From Prevotella sp. (lineage in GTDB: Bacteria; Bacteroidota; Bacteroidia; Bacteroidales; Bacteroidaceae), in contig JAEAMQ010000033.1 in NCBI GenBank assembly GCA_016901395.1, positions 1 through 34,434 of the forward strand: a stretch of 34,434 bases of DNA, read 5' to 3'. Each line of letters opens with the position of its first letter. The first letter of the stretch is position 1. The notes under the pieces are model-generated. The model saw only the letters and a program-made list of their open reading frames with translations, was not told the origin of the DNA and ran no database searches. Positions 16,507-24,494 of the stretch are shown in pieces. The position numbers and the translations under genes are program-made.

Positions 16507-16536
16507 TTGTCTAATATACGCTCACTATTATCTACA
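16507..16536 (+). promoter_or_regulatory. Diverged 21-bp-spaced direct repeat upstream of the glucan PUL
   Basis: TTGTCTAAT at 16507-16515 is identical to the half-site in front of the galactan PUL, and 21 bp further on stands TTATCTACA (16528-16536, 7 of 9 bases the same). Its distance to the -7 box of susC (116 bp) is larger than in the other PUL (30 bp). A weaker box, TAAGTTTC at 16583-16590, is closer. It may be an AraC/HTCS-type site; function is inferred. Confidence 0.4.
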
Positions 16537-16652
16537 TTTCGTCAAAGATCGTTTGGCTGTAATACGCTGCGTGTTAGCTTGTTAAGTTTCAGCAGATGCC
16601 CGTTTCGTCCACTTTTTTATCTTATGCCGTCAGCAGGTCACAAACTTTTCCC

Positions 16653-16660
16653 TATATTTG
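16653..16660 (+). promoter_or_regulatory. -7 box of the glucan PUL
   Basis: TATATTTG matches TAnnTTTG and lies 61 bp before the susC ATG, giving a leader of about 55 bases that contains two ATAACCT copies. No TTG is found at the -33 spacing, compatible with regulated transcription. Confidence 0.55.
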
Positions 16661-16721
16661 CAAAAGCGAAGGATTTTTCTAAAGCAAAAAAGTATTATTT
16701 ATAACCTAATCATTATAACCT

Positions 16722-19700
16722 ATGAGACAAACAAGATTTATGTCTTTATTGTTGGCTCCGCTGTTTGCGACAGTCGTCCAGGCCCAGGAAAGCGTTTTCA
16801 CGGGTAGGGTGGTTGATGCTGACGGTGAGCCGATCATTGGTGCTTCTGTTGTTCAGAAAGGAAGCACGAGTGGTCAAGTGACCGATCTCGACGGCAGGTT
16901 CTCATTCCGGGGCAAGTCGGGTGTGCCGCTCGTCATCTCGTATCTGGGCTACACCTCCCAGACCGTGACAGGCGGACAAGACCTGCGTGTGGTGCTCCAG
17001 GAGGAGCAAGCCTCGCTCAACGAAGTGGTGGTCATCGGCTATGGCGTTCAGAAGAAGAGCGTCGTGACCGCCAGCATCGCCAAGGTGAGCGCCGACGATC
17101 TGGCCGGCACGGCACCGGTGCGCGTGGACAACGCCCTGAAGGGACTGGCTGCCGGTGTCACCGTGACATCGTCGTCGGGTCAGCCGGGAGCTGCCTCGCA
17201 GATACGTATCCGTGGTGTGGGAACCGTGAACGATGCCACACCTCTGTATATTGTAGACGGTATGCCCATCGAGGGTGGTATCGACTATCTCAACCCTTCG
17301 GATATACAGAGCATCGAAGTGCTGAAGGATGCCGCCTCGGGCGCTATCTATGGTACCCGAGCCGCCAATGGTGTGGTACTGGTAACAACCAAGGGCGGAC
17401 AGAAGGGGCGTGCCCATGTGAACTACAATTTCTCCTACGGATGGCAAAATCCGTGGAAGCATCGTGACGTGCTCAACGCCACGGAATATGCCGTGATGAT
17501 GAACGAGGGTGCGGCAAACGCAGGTCTCGTGGCCACATTGCCCTATTATGCCGACCCCTATTCCTACGGAAAGGGCACGGACTGGCAGGAGGAAGTGTTC
17601 AACAAGAATGCCGGAGTGGCCAACCATGAGGTGAATGTGAGCGGTGCATCCGACAAGGTGAACTACTACCTTTCGATGGGCTACTTCCATCAGGACGGTA
17701 TCGTGGGTGGTAACTTCGACCGAAGCAACTACCGCCGTATGACGCTCAGGAGCAACACCAAGATCAATATCTTCGATGATACGCACACGCGCGACTGGCT
17801 CAACAAGCTCGACGTGGCGGTCAACCTGAGCTATGCCCGTGTGAAAAGCAAGAGCATCGATGCCAACTCGCAGTGGGGCAGCCCGCTGGGATCGGCCCTC
17901 TATCTGTCTCCGATTCTTACGCCGACGGTGAGCGGAGCCGCTGCCGAGGCACAGCTCAACAACCCGAACTATGGTGGCGCGGACCACATGCTCTATGATG
18001 CCACGGGCAATCTCTACACCATTCCGGGCAGTGCCTATCAGGAGATGAACAACCCGCTGGCCATGCTTTCCCTGCCTGGTGACCAGGGCTGGAGCCACAA
18101 ATTCGTGGCCAATTTCAGTGCCGAGCTGGCATTGGGATGGGGCTTCAAATATCGCGTTTCCTATGGTGCCGACCTGTCGTTCTGGGGCAGTGACGGATAC
18201 ACCCGACTGTATTACCTCTCCGGCAACAACAAGGCAGACATCACCAACGCCCATCAGTCGAGCTCGCGCGGAACGGTGTGGCAGCTGGAAAACGTGGTGA
18301 CGTGGGACAAACAGTTTGGCGACCACACGTTCAACGTGGTGCTGGGACAGAGCGCCATGCAAAACACCGGTCACAGTCTCGGTGGTACTCTGCAGAACCT
18401 GAAGGACCTCTCGAAGCCTTACATGAACAATACGAGTGCCGACCAGAGCCGCGGTGAGATGTCGGCCTGGGGCGGACCGGCCTACGAGCACACGCTGAGT
18501 TCATACTTCCTGCGTGCCAGCTACAACTACGCCGAGCGCTACATGTTGCAGGCTACGGTGCGTCGCGACGGTAGTTCACGCTTCGGTGCCAACAACAAAT
18601 ACGCCACCTTCCCCTCGTTCTCGGCAGGATGGAACATCATCAATGAGCCTTATTTCCATGCTCCTTCATGGCTGAGCACATTGAAACTGAGAGCCAGCTG
18701 GGGTAAGAATGGTAACGATAAGATCGGTGATTTCACCTATGCCGCCTGGACCGCAGCACCTTACAATGCCGTGCTGGGAGCCGGTGAGAGTGTGTGGACG
18801 GGTGTTCAGGCCGGTCAGTTGTCCAATCCCGACCTGAAGTGGGAGCAGAGCATCCAGACCGATTTGGGTATCGACCTCGGCTTCTTCGACAATGCCCTGA
18901 CCTTCACTGCCGACTATTATCACAAGAAAACCAGCGGAATGATCATCCCGTTGCCCATCCCCAAGTATGTGGGTGCGGCCGCTCCCTACGGCAATGCGGG
19001 CGACATGACCAACGAAGGTGTGGAGTTTGAGGCCGGCTATAAGTTCCATGTGGGTAGTGCCAACTTCCAGATCAAGGGCAATGCGTCGTATCTTCACAAC
19101 CGCCTTGACAACCTCGGCAACTCGTCAGGATATATTCCTTTGCAGAGCATGCAGAGCGTAGGTGAGGTGACGCGCGGCACCAACGGACTGCCTTTCCCGT
19201 ATTTCTACGGTTACAAGACGGCCGGCGTGTTCCAGAATTATGCGGAGGTGCAGAACTATAAGAATGCCAATGGCGGCATGATTCAGCCCAATGCCGTGGC
19301 CGGCGACGTGAGATTTGTCGATGTAGACGGCGACGGAGCCATCACCGCAGCAGACCGCACGATGATCGGCAAGGGTATGCCCGACTGGACATACGGCTTC
19401 GCCCTCAATGCCGAGTGGCAGGGATTCGACTTCATGGCGATGTTCCAGGGCACCATCGGAAACGACATTTTCGATGCCACCCGACGCACCGATGTGCAGG
19501 TGGCCAACCTTCCTTCTTATATGTTGAACCGTTGGACAGGCGAGGGAACGAGCAACAAGTACCCCCGGTTTGTCATCGGCGACGGCACCAACTGGCAGTC
19601 GTCAGACCTCTATATCACCGACGGCAGCTACTTCCGACTGAAGAATATCCAGTTGGGTTATACCTTGCCGAAGGCTGTGACCAGCAAGTTCTTTGTGTCT

Positions 19701-19871
19701 AAGCTGCGTTTCTATGTAGCCGCCGAGAACCTTTTCACCCTGACCAAGTATGCCGGTTATGACCCCGAAATATCTTCGGGCAGCAGCACCGAGGCCACAG
19801 CGCTGGGCGTGGACTATGGAGTCTATCCGCAGAGCCGCACCATCACCGTGGGCGTCAATATTGGTTTCTAA
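16722..19871 (+). CDS. SusC-family TonB-dependent outer-membrane transporter (beta-glucan PUL)
   Basis: This 1049-residue protein is a complete SusC/RagA-type transporter. A signal peptide (about 1-22, ending VVQAQ) is followed by a carboxypeptidase-regulatory-like domain (FTGRVVDADGEPIIGASV to VISYLGYTSQTV), the TonB-box region (NEVVVIGYGVQKK), the plug (QIRIRGVGTVNDATPLYIVDGMP; SIEVLKDAASGAIYGTRAANG) and a beta-barrel ending SRTITVGVNIGF. It would import oligosaccharides released by the GH16 three genes downstream. The susD partner begins 19 bp after its stop. The gene is clearly GC-richer than the susC of the galactan PUL and has long open frames on the opposite strand, an effect of codon bias. 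Together with the GH16 and GH3 genes it points to laminarin or mixed-linkage glucan as substrate. Confidence 0.96.
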   Translation: MRQTRFMSLLLAPLFATVVQAQESVFTGRVVDADGEPIIGASVVQKGSTSGQVTDLDGRFSFRGKSGVPLVISYLGYTSQTVTGGQDLRVVLQEEQASLNEVVVIGYGVQKKSVVTASIAKVSADDLAGTAPVRVDNALKGLAAGVTVTSSSGQPGAASQIRIRGVGTVNDATPLYIVDGMPIEGGIDYLNPSDIQSIEVLKDAASGAIYGTRAANGVVLVTTKGGQKGRAHVNYNFSYGWQNPWKHRDVLNATEYAVMMNEGAANAGLVATLPYYADPYSYGKGTDWQEEVFNKNAGVANHEVNVSGASDKVNYYLSMGYFHQDGIVGGNFDRSNYRRMTLRSNTKINIFDDTHTRDWLNKLDVAVNLSYARVKSKSIDANSQWGSPLGSALYLSPILTPTVSGAAAEAQLNNPNYGGADHMLYDATGNLYTIPGSAYQEMNNPLAMLSLPGDQGWSHKFVANFSAELALGWGFKYRVSYGADLSFWGSDGYTRLYYLSGNNKADITNAHQSSSRGTVWQLENVVTWDKQFGDHTFNVVLGQSAMQNTGHSLGGTLQNLKDLSKPYMNNTSADQSRGEMSAWGGPAYEHTLSSYFLRASYNYAERYMLQATVRRDGSSRFGANNKYATFPSFSAGWNIINEPYFHAPSWLSTLKLRASWGKNGNDKIGDFTYAAWTAAPYNAVLGAGESVWTGVQAGQLSNPDLKWEQSIQTDLGIDLGFFDNALTFTADYYHKKTSGMIIPLPIPKYVGAAAPYGNAGDMTNEGVEFEAGYKFHVGSANFQIKGNASYLHNRLDNLGNSSGYIPLQSMQSVGEVTRGTNGLPFPYFYGYKTAGVFQNYAEVQNYKNANGGMIQPNAVAGDVRFVDVDGDGAITAADRTMIGKGMPDWTYGFALNAEWQGFDFMAMFQGTIGNDIFDATRRTDVQVANLPSYMLNRWTGEGTSNKYPRFVIGDGTNWQSSDLYITDGSYFRLKNIQLGYTLPKAVTSKFFVSKLRFYVAAENLFTLTKYAGYDPEISSGSSTEATALGVDYGVYPQSRTITVGVNIGF

Positions 19872-19890
19872 CGTCTTAAAGTAGTCTATT

Positions 19891-21420
19891 ATGAAAACAA
19901 CGAATATATACCGCTGGGGATGGATGGCCGTTGTGGCCGCTCCCCTGTTGCTGACCGGTTGCTCCAAGGACTTTCTCGAGGTGACACCTCCCGACAGAGC
20001 CACCCTTCAGGAATATTTCAGCACGCGCAGTCACGTGACGGAGGCTATGGTTTCGACCTACAATCCCATGCGCGAATACGACTGGAACAACACCCAGTAC
20101 GCCCCCCTGACACTCTGTAGCGACGTCATGGCCGACGACGTTTGGCCCGGCGGGTCGGGTCCATCCGATAACCAACATCTGCAGAAAATGTTCAATTTCA
20201 ACGACACCGAGAACTCCAGCGACGCACTGACCGGTATCTGGGACCAGAGCTATAAGGGCGTGCGCAATGCCAACGACGTGCTCACCTACGTGTCATGGAA
20301 TGCAGAAACACTTGGCGCTGCGGCCGACTCGCTCAACGCTGAGGCCCGTGTGCTGCGTGCGTTCTACTACAATCAGTTGTGGAAATTCTATGGAAACATA
20401 CCCTTCTATCTGGAAAATCTCCCTGCCCCCTATATCGGAGAGCAGAAGGGTCACGATGATGTCTATGCGGCAGTGATTGCCGATTTGGAGGACGTTATCG
20501 CCATGAAGAAGTTGCCGATGAAATGGGATGACGATAACATCGGCCGCGTGTCGCAGGCCACCGCCATGATGCTCTATGCCGAAATGGTGATGTATCAGAA
20601 TGACGAGAGCCGTTACAGCAAGGCCCTCGGCTATATGCAGGAAATCATTCAGAGTGGTGATTATGCCCTCGTGGCAGACTATTCGGGCATCTTTCTGGAA
20701 AGCGGCGAGTGGAGTTCGGAGAGCATTTTCGAGATCTGCTATAAGGATGACCAGGCCATCCGGGGCTGGAACTATCCCAATATCAACTTCGCCGGTGGTA
20801 CGATTTATCCGCGATTGATTGGTCCGTCGGGTGGTGTGGCCGACGACGGAGTGGACAACGGCTGGGGCTTTGAGCCGGTAAGGCTGGAGGCCTACACCAT
20901 GTTCCAGGATGGAGATGCCCGTCGTGACGCCACCATCTACGACGCACGCAAGGCCTCTTACACCAAGAGGCAGCACGATACCGGACTCTGGCTCAAGAAG
21001 TATCTGCCTTATAAGGAGAACAACAAGGACCAGATTGCCGACGGAGACCTCAACTTCAACAACAACCTCCGTATCTATCGCTACGCCGAAACACTCCTCA
21101 ACGCAGCCGAACTGCTCGTCCGCACCGGTGGCAGTGAAGCCCAGGCCCAGCAGTATCTCAACCTCGTTCATCATCGTTCGGGACTGACAGACAACCGCGC
21201 TGCGACCATAGACAACATCATAGACGAACGTCATCTTGAGTTCGTTGGAGAGGGAAAGCGCTACTGGGACTTAGTGCGCACCGACAAGGCCGCTACCACC
21301 TTGGTGCCCGATGCCTACGGCTACCGCACCAATACATGGAGCGCAAGCAAGAAGTATCTGCCCATCCCGCTGAGCGAAATCGATGCCTCGCAGGGCACTT
21401 TGACACAAAACAACTATTAA
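19891..21420 (+). CDS. SusD-family glycan-binding lipoprotein (beta-glucan PUL)
   Basis: The protein has 509 residues and a lipoprotein signal ending at Cys24 (LLLTGC, then SKDFLEVTPPDR, the usual SusD start). The N-terminal helical region contains NAEARVLRAFYYNQLWKFYG followed by NIPFYLENL; the C-terminal region contains RIYRYAETLLNAAELLVRTGG, the INIIDERHLEF-like segment DNIIDERHLEFVGEGKRYWD, and ends YLPIPLSEIDASQGTLTQNNY without its last residue or two differing from the common SusD tail. It forms the lid of the preceding SusC. It starts 19 bp after susC and is followed 13 bp later by the surface binding protein, so all are one operon. Confidence 0.95.
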   Translation: MKTTNIYRWGWMAVVAAPLLLTGCSKDFLEVTPPDRATLQEYFSTRSHVTEAMVSTYNPMREYDWNNTQYAPLTLCSDVMADDVWPGGSGPSDNQHLQKMFNFNDTENSSDALTGIWDQSYKGVRNANDVLTYVSWNAETLGAAADSLNAEARVLRAFYYNQLWKFYGNIPFYLENLPAPYIGEQKGHDDVYAAVIADLEDVIAMKKLPMKWDDDNIGRVSQATAMMLYAEMVMYQNDESRYSKALGYMQEIIQSGDYALVADYSGIFLESGEWSSESIFEICYKDDQAIRGWNYPNINFAGGTIYPRLIGPSGGVADDGVDNGWGFEPVRLEAYTMFQDGDARRDATIYDARKASYTKRQHDTGLWLKKYLPYKENNKDQIADGDLNFNNNLRIYRYAETLLNAAELLVRTGGSEAQAQQYLNLVHHRSGLTDNRAATIDNIIDERHLEFVGEGKRYWDLVRTDKAATTLVPDAYGYRTNTWSASKKYLPIPLSEIDASQGTLTQNNY

Positions 21421-21433
21421 AGCATGATGAGTT

Positions 21434-23323
21434 ATGAAAAGAAATAGATTCAACAAACTTAGTCTGTGGGGTGCCGCGGTCGCTCTGTTGGGCCTCACGG
21501 CATGCTCGCCCGAGGACTTCACGGGTGTAGACGAGGGCGGTCTGGCCCTGGCCTCCGACGTTCAGGTCACCGCCACGGTAGACAGTTTGAACAACGTCAC
21601 CTTCACCATGCCGGGCACAGGCATATATCCCGAGTGGATATTGCCGGTCGATGGCAAGGTGGTGCAGAAGAACCAGGTGTACTCTACACAGAACCCTCTC
21701 ACCAAGCTTTATGCTTATGCGGGCGACTATGAGGTGTATTACCGCGTGGGAAACCACAACGGAATGTCGCAGGGCATGGGCAAAACCACCTTCCATATCG
21801 ACAACACCATCGTGGATATGTCCGAATATGTGGGTAGCGTAGCCAACAAATCGTGGCGCATCGACAACACGGTGCCCGCCCATTTGGCCTGTGGCCCATC
21901 CGGCTCCGACGGTACACAGTGGTGGGCTGCACAACCCAACGAGAAGGCTGCCGTGGGCTTATACGACGACCGCCTGAGCTTTACCGAAGACGGAACCTAT
22001 ACCTACGACCCCGGCACGGGGGGCACCGTCTATGTCAATACGGGCTGCACCATCTTTGCCGACTACCATCAGGATGCCGACTTCATGGCTCCGGTGGACA
22101 AGCAGTCGACCAGCTACAGCTTCGAATTTGAGGGCGATGTGCTCTACATGAAGTTCCCGTCGAAGACGCTCTTCCCCTATATCCCGACCGATGCCGCCTA
22201 CAACGATGAGCTGAAGTTGCGCGTGGAGAGCATCTCTCCGTCCAAGTTGGTGCTCGTCTACGACAATGGCGACATCGCCTGGCACTATGTGCTGACCTCC
22301 GCCGACGAAGGCTTCCGTGGATTTAATGCCAACAGCGACTGCAACCTCTGGAAGAATTGCACCTTCACACACACCTACTTCTATGCACCGGGATGGAGCC
22401 AGATTGAAGACCCGACCATTCAGGAGGAGCCCGGAGTGAACAATTACGTCTTCACATTACCCGAGGCAACCACCGACCAATGGCAGGCACAGGTGTTCTG
22501 GCACACCGACATGACGACCAATGCCGCCAACACTTACGATTTCTCCTGCAAGATTACGTCGACCAAAGACCACGGTAACGTGACCGTGAAACTCGGCGAT
22601 GAGGGCGACGATGGCATCTTCTACTTTGTAGAGAACATCAAGTTGAAGGCCAATGAAGAGTATATCTTCTACAAGAGTGACATGCCGGGCATTGACATCA
22701 GCAAGCTGAAGCTCGTGCTTGACTTTGGTGGAAACCAGGCCGACACAAAGGTTACGGTGAGCGACGTAGACCTGCAGGAGCATGGATGTGACGGCATCGA
22801 GGCTCCCGCCGAGGAGACCGACAAGACCGTCTACACCTACGATGCCGAGTCAAACCTCTGGAAAACCAATGTGGACGACAAGGGTACAGACGGCTTCTCC
22901 ACCTTCTTCTACTACGCTCCGGGCTGGGCACAGATTGACAATCCTACGCTAACGGCCGACAAGGGTACCTATACCGTAGAGTTGCCTGTAGCCACTTTCG
23001 ACCAGTGGCAGGCTCAGATGCACCTCATCACCACCATTCCGGGTGAGGCTGATACCCCCTACGACTTCTCGTGCAAGCTCGTACCTACGAAAGATATCAA
23101 GGGCGTGACACTCAAACTCACCGACACTGCCAGTGACGACAACTTCTTCTTCACCAACCGTTACGACCTCACGGCCGGCCAGGAAACCGTGGTGAAGATA
23201 CCCGCTGTGGTGCTTCCCAAGGGGGCTGCGGCTGCTCTGAAGCTCGTCTTCGACTTTGGTGGATGCCCCGAGGGAGAGAAAATTACCATCAATGACATTA
23301 TTTTCCAAAAGACTGCCAAGTAA
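21434..23323 (+). CDS. Surface glycan-binding lipoprotein with PKD-like domain and two tandem binding modules
   Basis: The protein has 629 residues and a lipoprotein signal ending at Cys24, followed by SPEDF. Residues about 40-130 look like a PKD/Ig-like domain (VTFTMPGTGIYPEWIL; YAYAGDYEVYYRV). A central domain follows (about 135-300; NKSWRIDN, WWAAQPNEKAAVGLYDD). The C-terminal half is two homologous modules of about 155-170 residues starting near 304 and 474. Both begin NLWK and share YAPGW-QI-PT, DQWQAQ, YDFSCK and LDFGG or FDFGG, resembling CBM4-type beta-sandwiches. There are no catalytic motifs. Its position after susD and before the GH16 gene is that of the SGBP-B of beta-glucan PULs. 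It probably holds glucan at the cell surface; the ligand is inferred. Confidence 0.82.
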   Translation: MKRNRFNKLSLWGAAVALLGLTACSPEDFTGVDEGGLALASDVQVTATVDSLNNVTFTMPGTGIYPEWILPVDGKVVQKNQVYSTQNPLTKLYAYAGDYEVYYRVGNHNGMSQGMGKTTFHIDNTIVDMSEYVGSVANKSWRIDNTVPAHLACGPSGSDGTQWWAAQPNEKAAVGLYDDRLSFTEDGTYTYDPGTGGTVYVNTGCTIFADYHQDADFMAPVDKQSTSYSFEFEGDVLYMKFPSKTLFPYIPTDAAYNDELKLRVESISPSKLVLVYDNGDIAWHYVLTSADEGFRGFNANSDCNLWKNCTFTHTYFYAPGWSQIEDPTIQEEPGVNNYVFTLPEATTDQWQAQVFWHTDMTTNAANTYDFSCKITSTKDHGNVTVKLGDEGDDGIFYFVENIKLKANEEYIFYKSDMPGIDISKLKLVLDFGGNQADTKVTVSDVDLQEHGCDGIEAPAEETDKTVYTYDAESNLWKTNVDDKGTDGFSTFFYYAPGWAQIDNPTLTADKGTYTVELPVATFDQWQAQMHLITTIPGEADTPYDFSCKLVPTKDIKGVTLKLTDTASDDNFFFTNRYDLTAGQETVVKIPAVVLPKGAAAALKLVFDFGGCPEGEKITINDIIFQKTAK

Positions 23324-24403
23324 ATGAAAAAGATAATGATAATCAGTGCTATATTCGCTATTGTTGCAGGCCTCTCGGCCTGCAACGGCAACGATTCTGA
23401 AATCGGTTATGCTCCTGCAGAGGAAATCAGCCTTTCGCAGAAGGTTTTCCAAGTAGACACCGCACGACAAACGCTGAATGTGCGTGTGAAGACATCGCAT
23501 GAGTTCTCCGTCTACACCTCCAGTAGCTGGCTGACCCTCAATCCTGTCAGTTCCATAGACCGTGATACGACGCTCACTATCACCGTCGACAAGAATAAAG
23601 GCGATGCCCGTCAGGGTGTTGTGGTGGTGTGGGCCGGTGGCTCACGCGACTCCATCCTCATCTCTCAGGCTGCCGGTGTGGAAGACATTAAGGCACCGAT
23701 AGCCGGCTATAAACTTGTCTGGAACGATGAGTTCGAGGGTTCTGCGCTCGGCAGCGACTGGACTTACGGGATACAACCGGCCGGATGGGTGAACAACGAA
23801 AAGCAGAACTACGTCAACGATAACGACGTATCTAAGGTGTCGGGCGGTTCACTCAAGATCAATCTCATCAAGAATGCCGACGGCTCTTATAAGTCAGCCC
23901 GTGTCTATGCCAAGCGCAACTCGGGTTGGAAATACGGCTATATGGAGGCCCGCATCAAGTTGCCGAAGGGTAAGGGCACCTGGCCCGCCTTCTGGATGAT
24001 GCCGGTCAACTTCAAGTCGTGGCCCGCCGACGGAGAGATTGACATCATGGAGCATGTAGGATATAATCAGGATAACATTGTGTCGACCATTCATTGCACC
24101 AAGTACAACAATACTGGCACCGCCATTGAGAGTGCCAACCGGATGGTAGTAGGTGCCACCAGCGAGTATCATCTCTATGGCATGGAATGGACGTCGGAGC
24201 AGATGACGTTCTATGTGGACAACGTTGCTCTGCTCACATACAAGAACGATGGCACAGGAATAGATGCCTGGCCGTTTGACAATGCGTTCTATATCATCTT
24301 CAACCTCGCCTATGGTGGGTCATGGGGTGGGCTGCAAGGTGTGGACGACAGCGCCCTGCCTGCCACCATGGAGATAGACTACGTTCGCGTGTTCCAGAAA
24401 TAA
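23324..24403 (+). CDS. BACON-GH16 endo-beta-glucanase lipoprotein (laminarinase type)
   Basis: The protein has 359 residues and a lipoprotein signal ending at Cys20 (GLSAC, then NGNDSE). Residues about 30-115 form a BACON domain (SSSWLTLNPVS; SILISQAAG). The GH16 domain spans about 125-359: KLVWNDEFEG, YGYMEARIKLPKGKGTWPAFWMMP, the catalytic motif EIDIMEHVG (nucleophile Glu238, acid/base Glu243, with the extra residue of the laminarinase subgroup GH16_3), YGMEWT, and the closing MEIDYVRVFQK. It would cleave beta-1,3- or mixed beta-1,3-1,4-glucan at the cell surface. The ATG abuts the stop of the binding-protein gene, so translation is probably coupled. It is the last gene of the plus-strand operon, followed by a strong terminator. 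Confidence 0.94.
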   Translation: MKKIMIISAIFAIVAGLSACNGNDSEIGYAPAEEISLSQKVFQVDTARQTLNVRVKTSHEFSVYTSSSWLTLNPVSSIDRDTTLTITVDKNKGDARQGVVVVWAGGSRDSILISQAAGVEDIKAPIAGYKLVWNDEFEGSALGSDWTYGIQPAGWVNNEKQNYVNDNDVSKVSGGSLKINLIKNADGSYKSARVYAKRNSGWKYGYMEARIKLPKGKGTWPAFWMMPVNFKSWPADGEIDIMEHVGYNQDNIVSTIHCTKYNNTGTAIESANRMVVGATSEYHLYGMEWTSEQMTFYVDNVALLTYKNDGTGIDAWPFDNAFYIIFNLAYGGSWGGLQGVDDSALPATMEIDYVRVFQK

Positions 24404-24423
24404 TCGTATCTTGAATGTTGCAT

Positions 24424-24463
24424 AATCCCATCCACGACTCATACTCTTGGATGGGATTTTTTT
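24424..24463 (+). terminator. Terminator of the glucan PUL operon
   Basis: A perfect 11-bp stem (AATCCCATCCA at 24424-24434, TGGATGGGATT at 24448-24458) continues into TTTTT, 20 bases after the GH16 stop, between convergent genes. There is no T-run on the minus side. Confidence 0.9.
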
Positions 24464-24494
24464 ATGAAATGGGTCTTGAAGACGGGCTGGAAGG

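Noticed and set aside
16507..16704. 65-residue plus-strand frame before susC
   Set aside because: It runs across the operator and the -7 box, so it is regulatory sequence, not a gene.
16902..18491. 529-residue open frame on the minus strand opposite susC
   Set aside because: It is rich in His, Val, Gly and Arg, has no recognisable domain, and lies inside an intact susC.
20293..21234. 313-residue open frame opposite susD
   Set aside because: It is a shadow of codon bias in a clear susD.
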